DNA of 64,000 nucleotides from Botryotinia globosa (lineage: Eukaryota > Ascomycota > Leotiomycetes > Helotiales > Sclerotiniaceae), in assembly GCA_014898425.1 (NCBI GenBank), contig RCSZ01000014.1, forward strand, positions 124,001-188,000, read 5' to 3'. The notes beneath the pieces were generated by a model, which saw only the letters and a list, made by a program, of their open reading frames with translations, was not told the DNA's origin and made no database searches. The position numbers and the translations under genes are program-made. Shown here one piece after another: positions 35,339 through 47,069 of the stretch (positions are counted from its first letter, which is position 1; each line of letters starts with the position of its first letter).

Positions 35339-36773
35339 AGCAAGGACATGACCTCTCGCTCCTGCTAAATGGGTTTTCGCAGTGGATTCAAAGATAAGAG
35401 ATCAATGATGAGTAGTAGAAAGTATTCACTTGAATATCGCCATTGTCAAAAGGATATGGAAGAGTAGTATATAAGATTTTGAATCATTGACAGAAATCAA
35501 AGGGGGGAAATGAGAATATACCCGACCACGTGTTTGTGCACCTTTATTTCACCCCCAAAATTGTCTGATTTATGGTTTCATGGAACTGTCCATGAAAGCA
35601 TTAATATGTTCAGTATGAACTTCCATATGAACTTTCATACAAAATCCATGCTTTGATCATAATAGTTTGTTCTGACATCAAGAAGTATTAACATTGGTGA
35701 TGGTCATTCATTTCTTTGTACCACCACCAAATATCTTCGTTGATAACCCCTTTATTATGATTGGTGAATTGGCCGGAAAATCGACCGCGGTGGAGAGTCA
35801 GCTAACGAAGATTTTATGAGATAACATTAACTAAATGATTGGTCAAATATTCTCATGATAAAGCTAGATGTCTCACGAAATTAAGCCGGAACTTTGATAG
35901 CAAGAATGGTCATGTGACTATCACATGCAATCATAAGTGGGGTGATTTGGAGTCTGGTTATCGTTTCCCAGGTCAACTTTCTCTAATTTGGAGGCTCAAG
36001 TTTATCATATCAGTATGTGAGTGTTGAAAGCTTTGAGGCAAGAACAAATAGAGCAAATAAAGACGCAGTAGATGGCTTCGTAGGGAATTTCACAAATTAC
36101 ATTCAAAAAGGGGTTCGTCGAAGTCATGCTGCACTGACGACGACGTCGTTGTTTCAAATCGGCTACTATCGGCGAGGAGTACCTATTTGGATGGGCATTT
36201 CCCGTGACTATTGGGTATTTTCCTCCAACACTGCTGCAATAAAATATCAAGGAAGTCCTTGGCATTTACAAAGCCAAGTGCTCATGAATCATAGTTCGCA
36301 CCGCTTATGCTTTCCGAAAATATGCTAATTGTTTCCTCCTAATTATTGTCTCGAGTCCAAATTGAATGCTTTCCTTTTGAAGTTGTGAAGAAAAAAATGT
36401 TCTTCGGGAAAAGCTATCAAATTCTCGAGTTGCTAGTGCTCCATGCGCTTGCCATTACTTGCTGTTGAATATGGGTGGAGGCTTGAAGTTGATATCCATA
36501 TTCGAAAAATGAATAAATGAAGATAGTGCTCCTGTACGTTTTTGTATGTTCGTGATGGTAAGTCGCCATCGAGCTATCGATTCTGCAATCATGTCAAGTA
36601 ATGGTTAAGGACAAGGTGATGATACATGAATCCAAAGTTTTGGTTGTGCCTGGTCGTTCTTTCCCATAGAGATATGAAGCACACCTACTCCCCAGCTGCA
36701 TTGTGTTATTTATTTTCCTACTCTCACTTGGTTTCTTTTCACGCCATGTTTACGAAAAATCAAAAGCAACGCC
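35339..36773. other. Intergenic between divergent dioxygenase and membrane-protein genes
   Basis: About 1.4 kb without a supportable gene; frames at 36005-36328 are overlapping on opposite strands and featureless. It includes repeated AACTTTCAT/AACTTCCATATG motifs near 35619-35640. Confidence 0.45.
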
Positions 36774-38261
36774 ATGTTCTCCCTTGTGGTAGCCTACAGT
36801 CTCTTCAGCTACGCGAAAGTTACAAATGCCTACACGAAATTTGATACGACTTGTGCAATTCCAGCAAAATCAACCAATTATGTTTCACCACCTAACAGTC
36901 GAGGAACTCTCAATATTCTCTGGACATGTCTATTCACAATCATCATCTATACATGGGCAATTCAGAATCTCAACGTACCCCAGCAGCGAGCCAGACGAGA
37001 TTCTGGTCTGAAAGATGGTATAAAATGGAGAATCGAACGTTTCTTGACTAGTCTTAAATGGATGATAGCCACTATCCTTGCTCCAGAGATCCTACTTGCC
37101 AAAGCTTGGAGTGATCTCGATGTCGCACGGAAACAACTTGAGAAGTTTAAAGCTTGGGCTGCTGATGATGATGTCGAGTGGACATTAACTCATACTTTGT
37201 TCGCAAACATGGGCGGTTTTGTAATTCGAAGTTGTCCACCATCAAGTGAGAATAACGACATCGAAGCTAAGCCCAGCGTTGCCCTTGACATTCTCTCCAG
37301 TCAGACACCACACCCACCTTCGACTGAGGTTTCTACTCCATTAATGGAGTCATCTACTGGATGCGTATCTCCGGATGCCAATGACGCCTCAATCCTAGTT
37401 AACATTTCGCATCCGGGTTCTACAACTAATACCCCTTTGAATTATCCCAATCCGTACCATCTGACCGCTCAGCAAATCCTCTCACTTCGACGATGCGAGC
37501 ATATTCGACTTCCCAACATCACACTAGACGAAATCAACGACAAGAGCAAAAACGACACTCTTGTACGAATCATCGCAGCCACCCAATTCCTCTGGATCAT
37601 CGCCCAGATCATCGTGCGAGCAATCAACGGCCTAGTAGTCGCACAACTCGAGCTCGCCGTCATCGCCTTCTCCACCTGCGCATTTCTAATCTACATCCTC
37701 AACTGGAGCAAACCCAAAGGCGTTTCAATCCCCTTCACAATTCTCTCCTACGAAGGACCCATCCCCACTCCCCTCCTCGAATTCATGAACAAAGATCTCG
37801 ATCGTTCATCCATGCTTAACATAATCCTCAACAACCCCTCTGCATCCCTCACATCTGGCGTCCCAATCCCAAACGATACCATCTATCCTTCTTCAGACGA
37901 AGAAGAAGCCTGGCTCATCGGCTTCGAATTCGGCAGCATAGTTTTCGGATGCATCCACGTCGCCGCATGGAACTTCACATTCCCAACCCATCTTGAGCAG
38001 ATTCTCTGGTGGTCCACCAGTATCTGGTGTACGGTATTCGTACTTATCTACACCCTGATTCCCTACTGTGGCATGATATGCTGTGGCGATGTCCGAAGAA
38101 TTGCGACGCCTAGAAAATTAGCTTGGGGTGCGGCTCCCTTGTTCTTTTTATATGCGCTGGCGAGGTGTTTTTTGATGGTGGAAATCTTTAGGAGTCTGTG
38201 TTTTTTACCCCCCGATGCGTTTATTGCGACGGTAATGGAGAATGTTCCTTATTTTGGCTGA
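36774..38261 (+). CDS. Uncharacterised multi-pass membrane protein, 495 aa
   Basis: A single exon. It has an N-terminal signal-like hydrophobic stretch (MFSLVVAYSLFSYAKV) and a membrane segment ILWTCLFTIIIYTWAI. A block KWMIATILAPEILLAKAWSDLDVARKQ and then WTLTHTLFANMGGFVI follow; these recur in large fungal families of unknown function. After a Ser/Thr/Pro-rich linker there is a C-terminal domain with about five more hydrophobic segments (FLWIIAQIIVRAI, LAVIAFSTCAFLIYIL, GSIVFGCIHVAAW, STSIWCTVFVLIYTLIPY, PLFFLYALARCFLMVEIF). No transporter signature or catalytic motif is visible. I recognise the family pattern but know of no assigned function. Confidence 0.8.
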   Translation: MFSLVVAYSLFSYAKVTNAYTKFDTTCAIPAKSTNYVSPPNSRGTLNILWTCLFTIIIYTWAIQNLNVPQQRARRDSGLKDGIKWRIERFLTSLKWMIATILAPEILLAKAWSDLDVARKQLEKFKAWAADDDVEWTLTHTLFANMGGFVIRSCPPSSENNDIEAKPSVALDILSSQTPHPPSTEVSTPLMESSTGCVSPDANDASILVNISHPGSTTNTPLNYPNPYHLTAQQILSLRRCEHIRLPNITLDEINDKSKNDTLVRIIAATQFLWIIAQIIVRAINGLVVAQLELAVIAFSTCAFLIYILNWSKPKGVSIPFTILSYEGPIPTPLLEFMNKDLDRSSMLNIILNNPSASLTSGVPIPNDTIYPSSDEEEAWLIGFEFGSIVFGCIHVAAWNFTFPTHLEQILWWSTSIWCTVFVLIYTLIPYCGMICCGDVRRIATPRKLAWGAAPLFFLYALARCFLMVEIFRSLCFLPPDAFIATVMENVPYFG

Positions 38262-38822
38262 TATGGGTGGTCTGATACGTGTGCTCGGTTGGTGTGTACT
38301 GGGATTGAAGAGAATGTATACAGTATTATGGTATAATTGGTGTTAATATGAGCTTATGGCGTCAACATGAAAGCAATGCTTTGCTGTTTCTTGATACAAT
38401 TTTACTTCTCTATCGAATTTCTGCGCAGTAAAGTCGAAAATCGGCCAGGTGAATCCCGTCCGGTACGGAAGCCCACGGTAGAAGGGCTGTAGAAGGTGGA
38501 CTCAGCTGTATGAGCAATGCCATCTCTTCATCACATCACCTGAATTTGTCTCTTGTACAAAAAATGAATGTGGGGGAATGAGTGACCTGGGATGAGTGCG
38601 CTACTTCTTATGATGGGCTACACTTTACAGAACTGAAGAGGATAAATTGCGTATGAAGAGTTCATAAAATTGAGTTTCTGAAGCTAGTTGCTCTCATTTC
38701 TCGATTGTTGTCATCTGTGTCATAATCATTAAGAATGTTACTAATTATTCATGTCCCAATGTTGCTCGATTCCTCCCCTAGTCCATACTGCCGTTATTCG
38801 CCCATAGTCTATGCCCTGAAGA
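38262..38822. other. Convergent 3' spacer
   Basis: Nothing recognisable between the membrane-protein gene and the oxidoreductase gene. Confidence 0.5.
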
Positions 38823-40790
38823 TTATATCTTAACCTCAGCAGGAATATTAACGCTCTCAAGCTTGAGTCCCTTTTTTAATTCACTCTTGCTTGGCATTTT
38901 CCCTCTTCTCATCAACTCTGACGCCTGTGTCATGATTGGATCAAATTGCATAGTACCAACAGCAACGACAGTCTCCCCTTTACAATAATAAGCCACAAAC
39001 TTTGCTTTCTCTGGCTCGCCCTGCAATACAAGATCATCCCAACCATTGATAGTATTACCACAATATCTGAGTTGTGAGCCAAGTGCTGACCAGAAAATTG
39101 GAATGAACGCTTTGGGCGTTGCGGATGGGTTGTTGATATGTGTGGCAACACTTCTTCCTGAGTTTTGTGCCACGTTCCAGTGCTCAATTCGGGCTAAACT
39201 TCCTTCGCCACCTGGACCATTATATGGATAAGCTGCGATATCACCAATAGCATAAACGTCCTTTAGACCCGAAACGAAGAAATTTTCATCAACTGTCAAC
39301 GAGCCATCTTCACGGAGCTCAACCGATTTGTTGTCTTTCAGGTATTCCGTTGCAGGACTGATACCTGTTCCAAGGATCACCAAATCTGCTTCAAGGGTCG
39401 TACCGTCCTTCAATTGTACACCTCCAACCTTAGAAGAATCCGACTTCGAAGGTACTGCCTTTTCAACACCAGCTTCCATATGGAACTTAACTCCATTTCC
39501 TTCCAAAGCCTTTTGGAAAATTCTGCCGACTTCAGCACCCATAACTCTCTCAAGCGGTGCAGATTCCATGCCAACAACTGTAACATCATTATCCTTAGCT
39601 GTTGCATTCGCCACTTCCATTCCGATAAATGAGCTTCCAATAATGACAATCTTCTTATTCTTCTCCCCAATAGCCGCCACGATACCCTTCACATGATGAA
39701 TATTACGGAGGAGAAAGATATTGCCCAACTCTTTGAAACCAGGCAAAGGTAAGCTCTTTGGAGATCCACCAGAAGCCAGAACCAACTTCGTATAAGGGAA
39801 ACTAGAAATTAGGCAAGTTAGTATCGTAAACAATTGAGTGCGTGTAGACCTCGTTCGTTATCTCGGATGAGCGTTGTAAGACTTATGACTCCAGATGCTA
39901 GGTCGTGAAAATCATGAGAATAGGTACACTTACGAGCTACCATTCTTCGTTGCTACCTTCTTTCCCGAAAAGTCAACACTAATCACAGTATCATTGACAG
40001 TTGTGATCGATCCGTCTTTGAACCAAGCTTCATCCCTCAAAGCAATTTTTGATGCATCATCAATGAGAGCCTTGGATAATTTCGTTCTATCGATGGGTAA
40101 GTATCCTTCGTTGCCGATCATGGTAATTGATCCTTTAAAGCCGGCTTCGCGAAGCGCTTCAAGTGTACTGAGAGCACCACTTCCACCGCCAACAATTACT
40201 ACCTTTTCTGACCCGATTCCTCCGGTAATTCTGATATTTGGTTTTCTGCGGCTACCCTTGATTGTCGCTTCTTCGCCTGTAACATATACCGAACCATTCT
40301 TTTCGGACAACTCGAACGAAGGGAGGGCATCGAGAGCAGGGGCATTTTCAATATCTCCATTGCTGGCATTGAAACAGGCTGTCAATGGTACGTTAGCATC
40401 TCTCCCTTTGCATCTCCAAGATCATGAATATATACCTCCGTGCCATGGGCATGTAATACGTCCGTCTCCAGTCAAAACACCGTTGACCAATGGAGCCCCA
40501 TAATGTGTACACTTATTGCCTATAGCCGTAACTTTTCCACCAACATTGCACAACAGCACCTTTCCTCCTTCTACACCCTCTACTTCAATTTCTTTCTTCT
40601 CTCCAGGCTTCAAATCCAAGGAACTGAGATCCTTGAGCTTATATTCTTGTGCCATTGTGATTTGCGTGGTTGTGAATTGCTTTGCGGAGTTGCTATGCGG
40701 AACGTGGGGAACCAACGAGCGGGGAATCAAAGCTTGTCGACTAATAAGATGTCTTAAGTTTCTGGGTACAAAGGATTTGAGAGAGTACAT
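38823..40790 (-). CDS. Rieske / FAD-dependent oxidoreductase, AIFM3-like
   Basis: Predicted 592 aa from exons 40790-40436, 40378-39934 and 39801-38823 (1,779 nt). The N-terminal ~45 residues are basic and Ser-rich (MYSLKSFVPRNLRHLISRQ), a likely mitochondrial presequence. The Rieske [2Fe-2S] ligands are C94-T-H96 and C114-P-W-H117, the second completed across intron 1 (CPWHG-ACF). A pyridine-nucleotide-disulfide oxidoreductase module follows, with VVIVGGGSGALS (FAD), IVIIGSSFIGMEVA (NAD) and YAIGDIAAYP (FAD-binding Asp). Domain order and C-terminal block match apoptosis-inducing factor 3 and bacterial Rieske-reductase relatives. The physiological electron partner is unknown. A second possible start, MAQEYKL at residue 46, would give a cytosolic form. 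Confidence 0.9.
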
Positions 40791-41349
40791 GAAAAGAGAA
40801 GAAATGGCAGATGATGGAGATGAATGAGGAAGTACAAGAGAGGGGGATTACAGAAGTGGGGGGGGTCATCAATGTGTTTTGCAGTTATGGCGAATTTATG
40901 GCTGCGGATGTGGTATGATGATGTCGTCGATTCTTCCCGTCATTCTCGATCGATTGTATTGGAGGAGTAGACTGCATGGTAATTCAGAGCCTTTCATTGG
41001 ACGAGAGAGAAGCTTGAGCTCTTTCCCAAAATGTCGTCACCACTTTTTGGTGGGGTCGTTCGAGAAGCTTTCGGATCGCGTCGTTTCATTGGTGGAGTTA
41101 TCGATAAGACTACTGTAGGTAGCACGTCTCAATACTCGAGTAGCTGGAGCCATTTGCTTTTGGTCCATCTGGATTCTAGATGTAAGATCTTATACATTGT
41201 TCGGAGGGGAACCCAAACTTTATTACTGTCTTTAGGATAATGAACATAGGATCTACTACTTCGTTGATTAAATACTACTCTCTACCCAGCGCGATTCTGA
41301 TCCCTTCGTTGTCTTTAGCCTGCCTGCTTGGTTTTCAGAGAAAGGTGGA
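40791..41349. other. Intergenic between tandem minus-strand genes
   Basis: 5' region of the Rieske oxidoreductase gene and 3' region of the agmatinase gene. No gene or repeat recognised; frames at 40879-41240 are short. Confidence 0.5.
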
Positions 41350-42745
41350 TTATGCCGACTTTCTAGGTGATACCGGGACATTCACCATCCATTGAAGGAT
41401 TTCATAAATGATTTCTCCAACAGCAATACCAGTAGTCTCAGCTGAATTGTCATAAATTGGAGTAAATTCCACGACATCTGATCCCACAATCTTCAAACCT
41501 GCTTCTGATAGCCCTCCAATAATTTGCAACAGCTGTGTTGCGAATGTTAGCCCATATAAAATTGTCTAACATGTTTGGAAAAGTACCTCTCTTGTTGTCC
41601 ATCCACCAGGTTCAATTGTTCCAGTTGCAGGTGCATAGGCTGGATCCAACACATCAATATCCACACTCAAATACACATACTCATCACCGACGCGTTCAAC
41701 AATCTTTCGAACCACCTCTTTGATGCCAAGCTTATCAATTTCTCTGGCTCGAATATATGTGAACCCGCATCTTAGATCGTTGTTCAAATCAAAATGTTGA
41801 TCTTGAAGCGGACATCGTGTTCCTAGATGCATGTTGCTATGATTTGACAAAAGTCTTTCCTCGTGAGCAATGTGCAGCATGGTTCCATGGTTGACATCGG
41901 TGTACTTTGATAGTCCACCGCCGAGCTGTACCGGGTCCCATGTGTCAAGATGGGAGTCAAAATGTAAAACAGCAACACGTCCCCATGTTGAGTAGAGAGC
42001 TCGGAGAATAGGCAACGCTGAACACAGTTCAATATCCAAGAGCATTCAAGCCATCCGGCCAAGAAGACTCACTGATGGTATGATCACCGCCTATGCTAAT
42101 GGCCCGTATAGCTTTGTCATCGGTATCATTTTTTGGACTTCGCGAGTTGATTGATTTCATGCCATTCTCGAGTTGTTTCAAAGCCAAATGCTTATCAAAT
42201 GGCGTATTCGAAATGTCTCCACAGTCGACCACAGTAGCCCAGTCGCGGAAAGGATTCACATTATTTTCAATACTAATGATAGTCAGAGTTTTCTTCCTGA
42301 TAGCCTATTTGAATGACCGAACTTGCCTCCACCCAAAACCCGGAGACATCCTTCTGGCCCCTTGCCGTGCAGCATTCGGACCAAATCTTGCACCGGGTCT
42401 ATATGTGACTCCTAGATCAAATGGATGGCCTACAATTGCCACATCGAACGTTCCATCATTCTCGGCATCAAAACAGTCGACAGCAGGTAGATGGGCAAAT
42501 GTTCCACCGGAGTTGGATATTACATCCTCTTCCTCAAAAGTCCGCCATTCAAATGTTGGTTTTAAAGCAACCGGTTCTTCTAACTCTAAGATCCCATTTT
42601 CATGGGGGGCAAAAATAGATGAGGCGATGAAATTTTGATGTTGGTTGTTGGTAAGCTTTAGTGGTCGCTGATATGGCCCTGAAGGAGCGATTGTCGCGAT
42701 TGCAGCGGGTAGAAACGTAAAAAATGGTATGAGAGAATGAAACAT
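41350..42745 (-). CDS. Agmatinase-like ureohydrolase with signal peptide
   Basis: Mn-dependent ureohydrolase of the arginase/agmatinase family; agmatinases split agmatine to putrescine and urea. Exons 42745-42318, 42272-42073, 42017-41587 and 41532-41350 give 1,242 nt (413 aa). Metal ligands: GGDHTIT (H207), HFDSHLDTW (D230, H232, D234) and SVDIDVLDPAYAPATGT (D329, D331). The second motif has Ser where Ala is usual (DSHLD for DAHLD). Residues 1-20 (MFHSLIPFFTFLPAAIATIA) form a signal peptide, so the enzyme may be secreted or vacuolar, unlike the cytosolic bacterial enzymes; extended N-termini occur in fungal homologues. The first intron boundary (donor at 42317) is the least certain: GTTCGG at 42323 would break the frame. 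Substrate could be another guanidino compound. Confidence 0.87.
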
Positions 42746-43651
42746 TGTGATAACTTGACTTGGATCTAGAAGTTAGGAAAATCCTTCATTATGTATTCTT
42801 GTACCAATGCTTGTTATCGACATTGATATACATGTGTGATAAATGTTATGTAGTAATCTTTGAAGATCTCGATGTCTTCGGACAACCTTGGAACTCATGG
42901 TTGATCCACCAATCTGGATTTAGGAAAGTCCATGCGAACCCCACTATTATACCAACAAACGGCCAGACCTTATCGTCAACCGTTTATCTGATAGACCTAC
43001 ATCATCAAAAGTATATCCTCTTATTATATTTTGCCATAAGAGTCATACATTGTGGCAGTACTGGGCCACGACTGCCATCTATCCAGATGTTGGAATTCGT
43101 TTTGGGCCCCCGAATGCTCGGTGAGGCAATGAGGCTTTGTGCTTACAATGATTACCTAGGTAGTCATGTGTCCAAGTAATCCTGGCCTTTTGCTCAACCT
43201 CGGACGAGTACCGACATCAGCCACTCTTCACAGATTGGACATCTTATCACAATGATTGTATGACCGTCGATACACCATGCAATTTACTCAGAGATGCTTG
43301 GTATTATTGGGCTACGTAAAATTCAATCAGTCATTGTCGCGCTGTGAGACCCAGAGAATCCTCAGCCGCTGAACATGGGAGGGAGGCAAGCGCCAACAGC
43401 CGTTAGGCAGTCTGGAATACAGGTGGGGTTGATGAGATTCTATAATATGATATAAGGAAGTTTTGCCTTGAACTCTGTTATTTCTCGATTTCTTTTTCAT
43501 CATCTCATCTCGTTGGTAAGATTTTGCAAATCGTTTTATCTTCATTATTCACTGTATATTCAATCGAACGAGCCCCTGAATATCGAACGAGCCGATCGGT
43601 TGTACCGAAGTATCGTACAATCGGTAAGCAGCTAATCTTGGGAGCTTAACT
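42746..43651. other. Divergent promoter region, agmatinase / calpain
   Basis: The 140-codon frame at 42760-43179 has no domain and starts in the agmatinase 5' flank, so I do not call it. A direct repeat ATCGAACGAGCC occurs near 43562 and 43581 upstream of the calpain start. Confidence 0.5.
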
Positions 43652-46600
43652 ATGTCGGTACCACCATCTCCAGGGCTGGGCAAGCTCAACAAGAGGTTCA
43701 ACAAGATGACTTCACCTTTACCCCCTCCGCCCCCTTCTTATGGCTCTAGCGACGATGATTCTTCCGACGACGAGTCTCAAATGATTCTTAAACAAGGACC
43801 AGGAGGAAACATCGTTTTCGTTCCAGCACCAGATGTGAAGAAGACCAAACACATATCCCCTCAAGATGCTATAGATGAATTCTGGGCCAAATTTAAGAGC
43901 AAGACACCAGGAAAAGGTACGTTGTGAAGAATCCACTCTCAAATCCCTAACATACGTACTGATTTGCATTGATAGCCTCTACTATCTTGCCTAAGAATCT
44001 TTACACAACAAAAGCCGGTCAGAGGGCATCTAAACCAGTCACAAGAGGCAAAAACGCTGTTGCATCATATGAAGAAGCGGCAGCACTTTGTAAAGCAAAA
44101 GTTGCAAAGATTGTCAAAGAATGTCGTCGAGTAAACCAAAAATATCGCGATCCACATTTCGATATCGAGTTTGATCTGAAATGGGGCAAAGGCGATTGCC
44201 TGCAAATGCTCGAGAACACAAGTGAAAGATTGACATCAACATTCCGTCCTGGATCTGTCAAAAGAGTCGGGGACATATTTGACAATCCTCAATTCTACGT
44301 CAAGCAAGCAAGCGCAAATGATATTAGACAAGGCCGTGATGGTGATTGTTGGTTCATGGCAGCTCTCTGTACATTGGGAAATAAGCCTGGCTTGATTGAA
44401 AAAGTCTGTGTTGCCAGAAATGAGGAGATTGGTGTTTATGGATTCGTCTTCCATCGTGATGGAGAGTGGAGATCAGAAATTATTGATGACAAACTTTATT
44501 TGACAAAACCTGATTACGATGAGAGTTGGATTGAACGCAATCTCATCGAAGATCGCCAGCGCATTAACTCTGAAGAGGATTACCGCAAGATTTATCAGAG
44601 CAACTCTGGTGCGTTGTATTTCGCGCAGTGTGAAGATCCAAACGAAACTTGGTTGCCGTTGCTTGAGAAGGCATATGCAAAAGCTCATGGAGTAAGTCTA
44701 TCCATCAAGAATTCATAAATAATACACTGACATGTCATAGGATTACGCAGCGATTGAAGGAGGTCATACTGGTGAAGGACTCGAGGATCTTACTGGTGGC
44801 GTCACAACCGAAATTTTCAGCACAGACATTCTCGATAAAGAATATTTTTGGAAAGAAGAATTGCTCAAGGTCAATAAAGACTTCCTCTTTGGTTGTGCTG
44901 CCGGTATCTTCTGGGGCCGTGGTAATAGAAAAGGTATCTATGAGGGTCATGCATATTCGATCCTACGAGCTGTGGAGATTGATGGCCAACGACTTGTTTT
45001 GTTGAGGAATCCCTGGGGTGAGGGCGAATGGAAGGGTGCATGGAGTGAGTTGACTCTCTCAGTCATGTAAATTGTGTTTGTATTAACTTGTCATAGGCGA
45101 TGGAAGCAAAGAATGGACACCAGAATGGATGAAAAAACTCGAGCATCGTTTCGGAGATGACGGATCATTCTGGATGTCTTATGATGATCTTCTCAAAAAG
45201 TTTCAAACATTTGATCGTACAAGATTATTCACCGACGAATGGAAAGTCACTCAGTCATGGGTGTCTATGGAAGTTCCATGGACTGTCAATTATCACGACA
45301 CAAAATTCTCTTTCACTCTCGATAACGCAGCGCCTGTTATGATTGTTCTCTCTCAACTCGATAAACGTTACTTCTGTGGACTCCAAGGACAATACCGATT
45401 TGAATTGTCTTTCCGTATCCACAAAGCTGGCGAAGAAGATTACATTGTTCGAAGTCATGGCAACTACTGGATGCGTCAATCCGTTACTGCCGAGTTGGAA
45501 CTTCCAGCCGGCGAATACGACGTATTGATGAAAGTCAAGGCTTTCAAAGATGGTAGTTCTTTACCAGTCGAAGATGTTGTTCGTAACAATGCGAAAAGAC
45601 GTCGTGACAAGCTTTCTCGAATTGGTCTATCTTACGATCTAGCTCATGCTAAGGGAGTTGTCAGAGAGACTCCCGAGGAAAAGAAAGCTAGAAAGGAAGC
45701 CGAGGAGAAGATAAAGGACAAGGCGAGAAAAGAAGTGAAGAAGCGATTGATGAAGGAAAAGAAGAAGAGGGTTCATAATGACAATAAAGAAAAGCGAAAG
45801 ATTCAAGAAAAGAAAATCAGGCGTATGGCGAAAGCAAAGACTAAGAAAGCCAAGAAAGAAGCTAAAGAAGCAGCTTTAAAGGCTGTTGAGGAAGAGGCCA
45901 AAAAAGCAGCTAAAGATGTTGCCAAGGTCATTGAAGAGCGAACCGCAAAGGACACTAGTGATAAAGACTCAAAGGCCGACGAGAAAGTTGTGGAGGTCAA
46001 ATCCATCGAAATTGAATCTAGAGATGGCGATAATATCTCGACTAGTGATGTCTCATCTGATGAAGCATCAGAGACTGAGAAGCCGGCAACAATATCTAGA
46101 CCCATGTCAGAGGCACCTGAAAACTCAACATCCACAAGTGGATCAGCCAATACGGTGACGGGGACCAACTCAAGCGACGACAAAGTTATCCAAGTCAAGG
46201 CCATGGACGTCGATGTCAAATCAACCAGAGTCACTCCACAAGCAGCGCCTACTCTCACAAGCCTATCAATTCCGATTCCACCCAAAGCCACCATCGACGA
46301 CGATGATGACTCTGATCTTGAATCCATTTGTTCCGACATCTCTGACATAACCGTCGGCGTTCTAGACGATGAACTTGAAACCGAAGCTAAAGCAGCTCCA
46401 ACCCCTTCACCAACCAAAGGCAATGAAGGAGACGAAGATGAGTTCGAGAAAGATCCTTGGAATGCTGTTTTGGTAGTGGGTCTCAGAGTTTATAGTAAGG
46501 AGAGTGCTGTGACAGTACAAGTCAAGAGGGAGAGAAAATGGGAGGAACCACAGAAGAAAAAGAAGAAGAGAGATATCATGGGAGAAGAGATTAGTAGTGA

Positions 46601-47069
46601 TGAGGATGAGGATGAGAATCCAATGGAGATTGGAGAGAAGAAATTGGATGTAGATGATTCGGCAGCTGATGCGGCCGATCAGGCGGTGGAAGCGTTGGTG
46701 GATAGTCCGATTGTGGAGAAGGGGGATCTGATCGTTGAAGAGGAAAAGGGGAAGGGCAAGGAAGAGGAGAAGAAAGAAGAAAGTGAAAAAATCGAAGAAA
46801 CTCCGACCACTGAGATAGAGACTGACGAAACGGAACCCGGAACTGCAACCCAGGAAGTAGAAACCGAGACCAAGAAAATTGACGAAGCCAACGTCGAAGA
46901 CTCTACTACTGGCTCTGCTCTCAAAGTAGAAGTGGAAGTTGAGGTCGAAGTTGAGGTCGAAGTAGGCGCCAAGGAAGAAAGTAAGAAAGAAGGAGAGGAA
47001 CAGGAACAAGAGCAAGAAATTGGTAGTCAGATGGATAGCGAGGAGAGTTCCTCGGTCGTTATCGTTTAG
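43652..47069 (+). CDS. Calpain-family cysteine protease with long charged tail
   Basis: Predicted 1,085 aa from exons 43652-43916, 43976-44691, 44741-45044 and 45097-47069 (3,258 nt). The N-terminus is Pro/Ser/Asp-rich. The CysPc catalytic core has GDCWF (C213), GHAYSI (H397) and RNPWG (N417), so it should be active; intracellular Ca-dependent proteolysis is the family role. A calpain domain III-like beta region follows (VPWTVNYHDTKFSFTL...GEYDVLMKVKAF). From about residue 650 a very long Lys/Glu/Ala-rich coiled coil (KKARKEAEEKIKDKARKEVK...) and an acidic Ser-rich disordered region follow, ending with an EV dipeptide array (46927-46964). Core spacing resembles fungal calpains distinct from the pH-signalling PalB/Rim13, which has MIT and PBH domains; neither is seen here. 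All three introns restore conserved motifs. Confidence 0.9.

Noticed and set aside
42760..43179. 140-codon plus-strand frame between agmatinase and calpain
   Set aside because: No homology, signal or intron support, and it starts within the agmatinase 5' flank.
45803..46423. 206-codon Ser/Leu-rich minus-strand frame
   Set aside because: Antisense shadow of the calpain exon, no domain, no splice support.
46407..47015. Long minus-strand frame opposite the calpain tail
   Set aside because: It is the antisense reading of a Lys/Glu-rich repetitive region and yields Phe/Leu/Ser-rich low-complexity protein.
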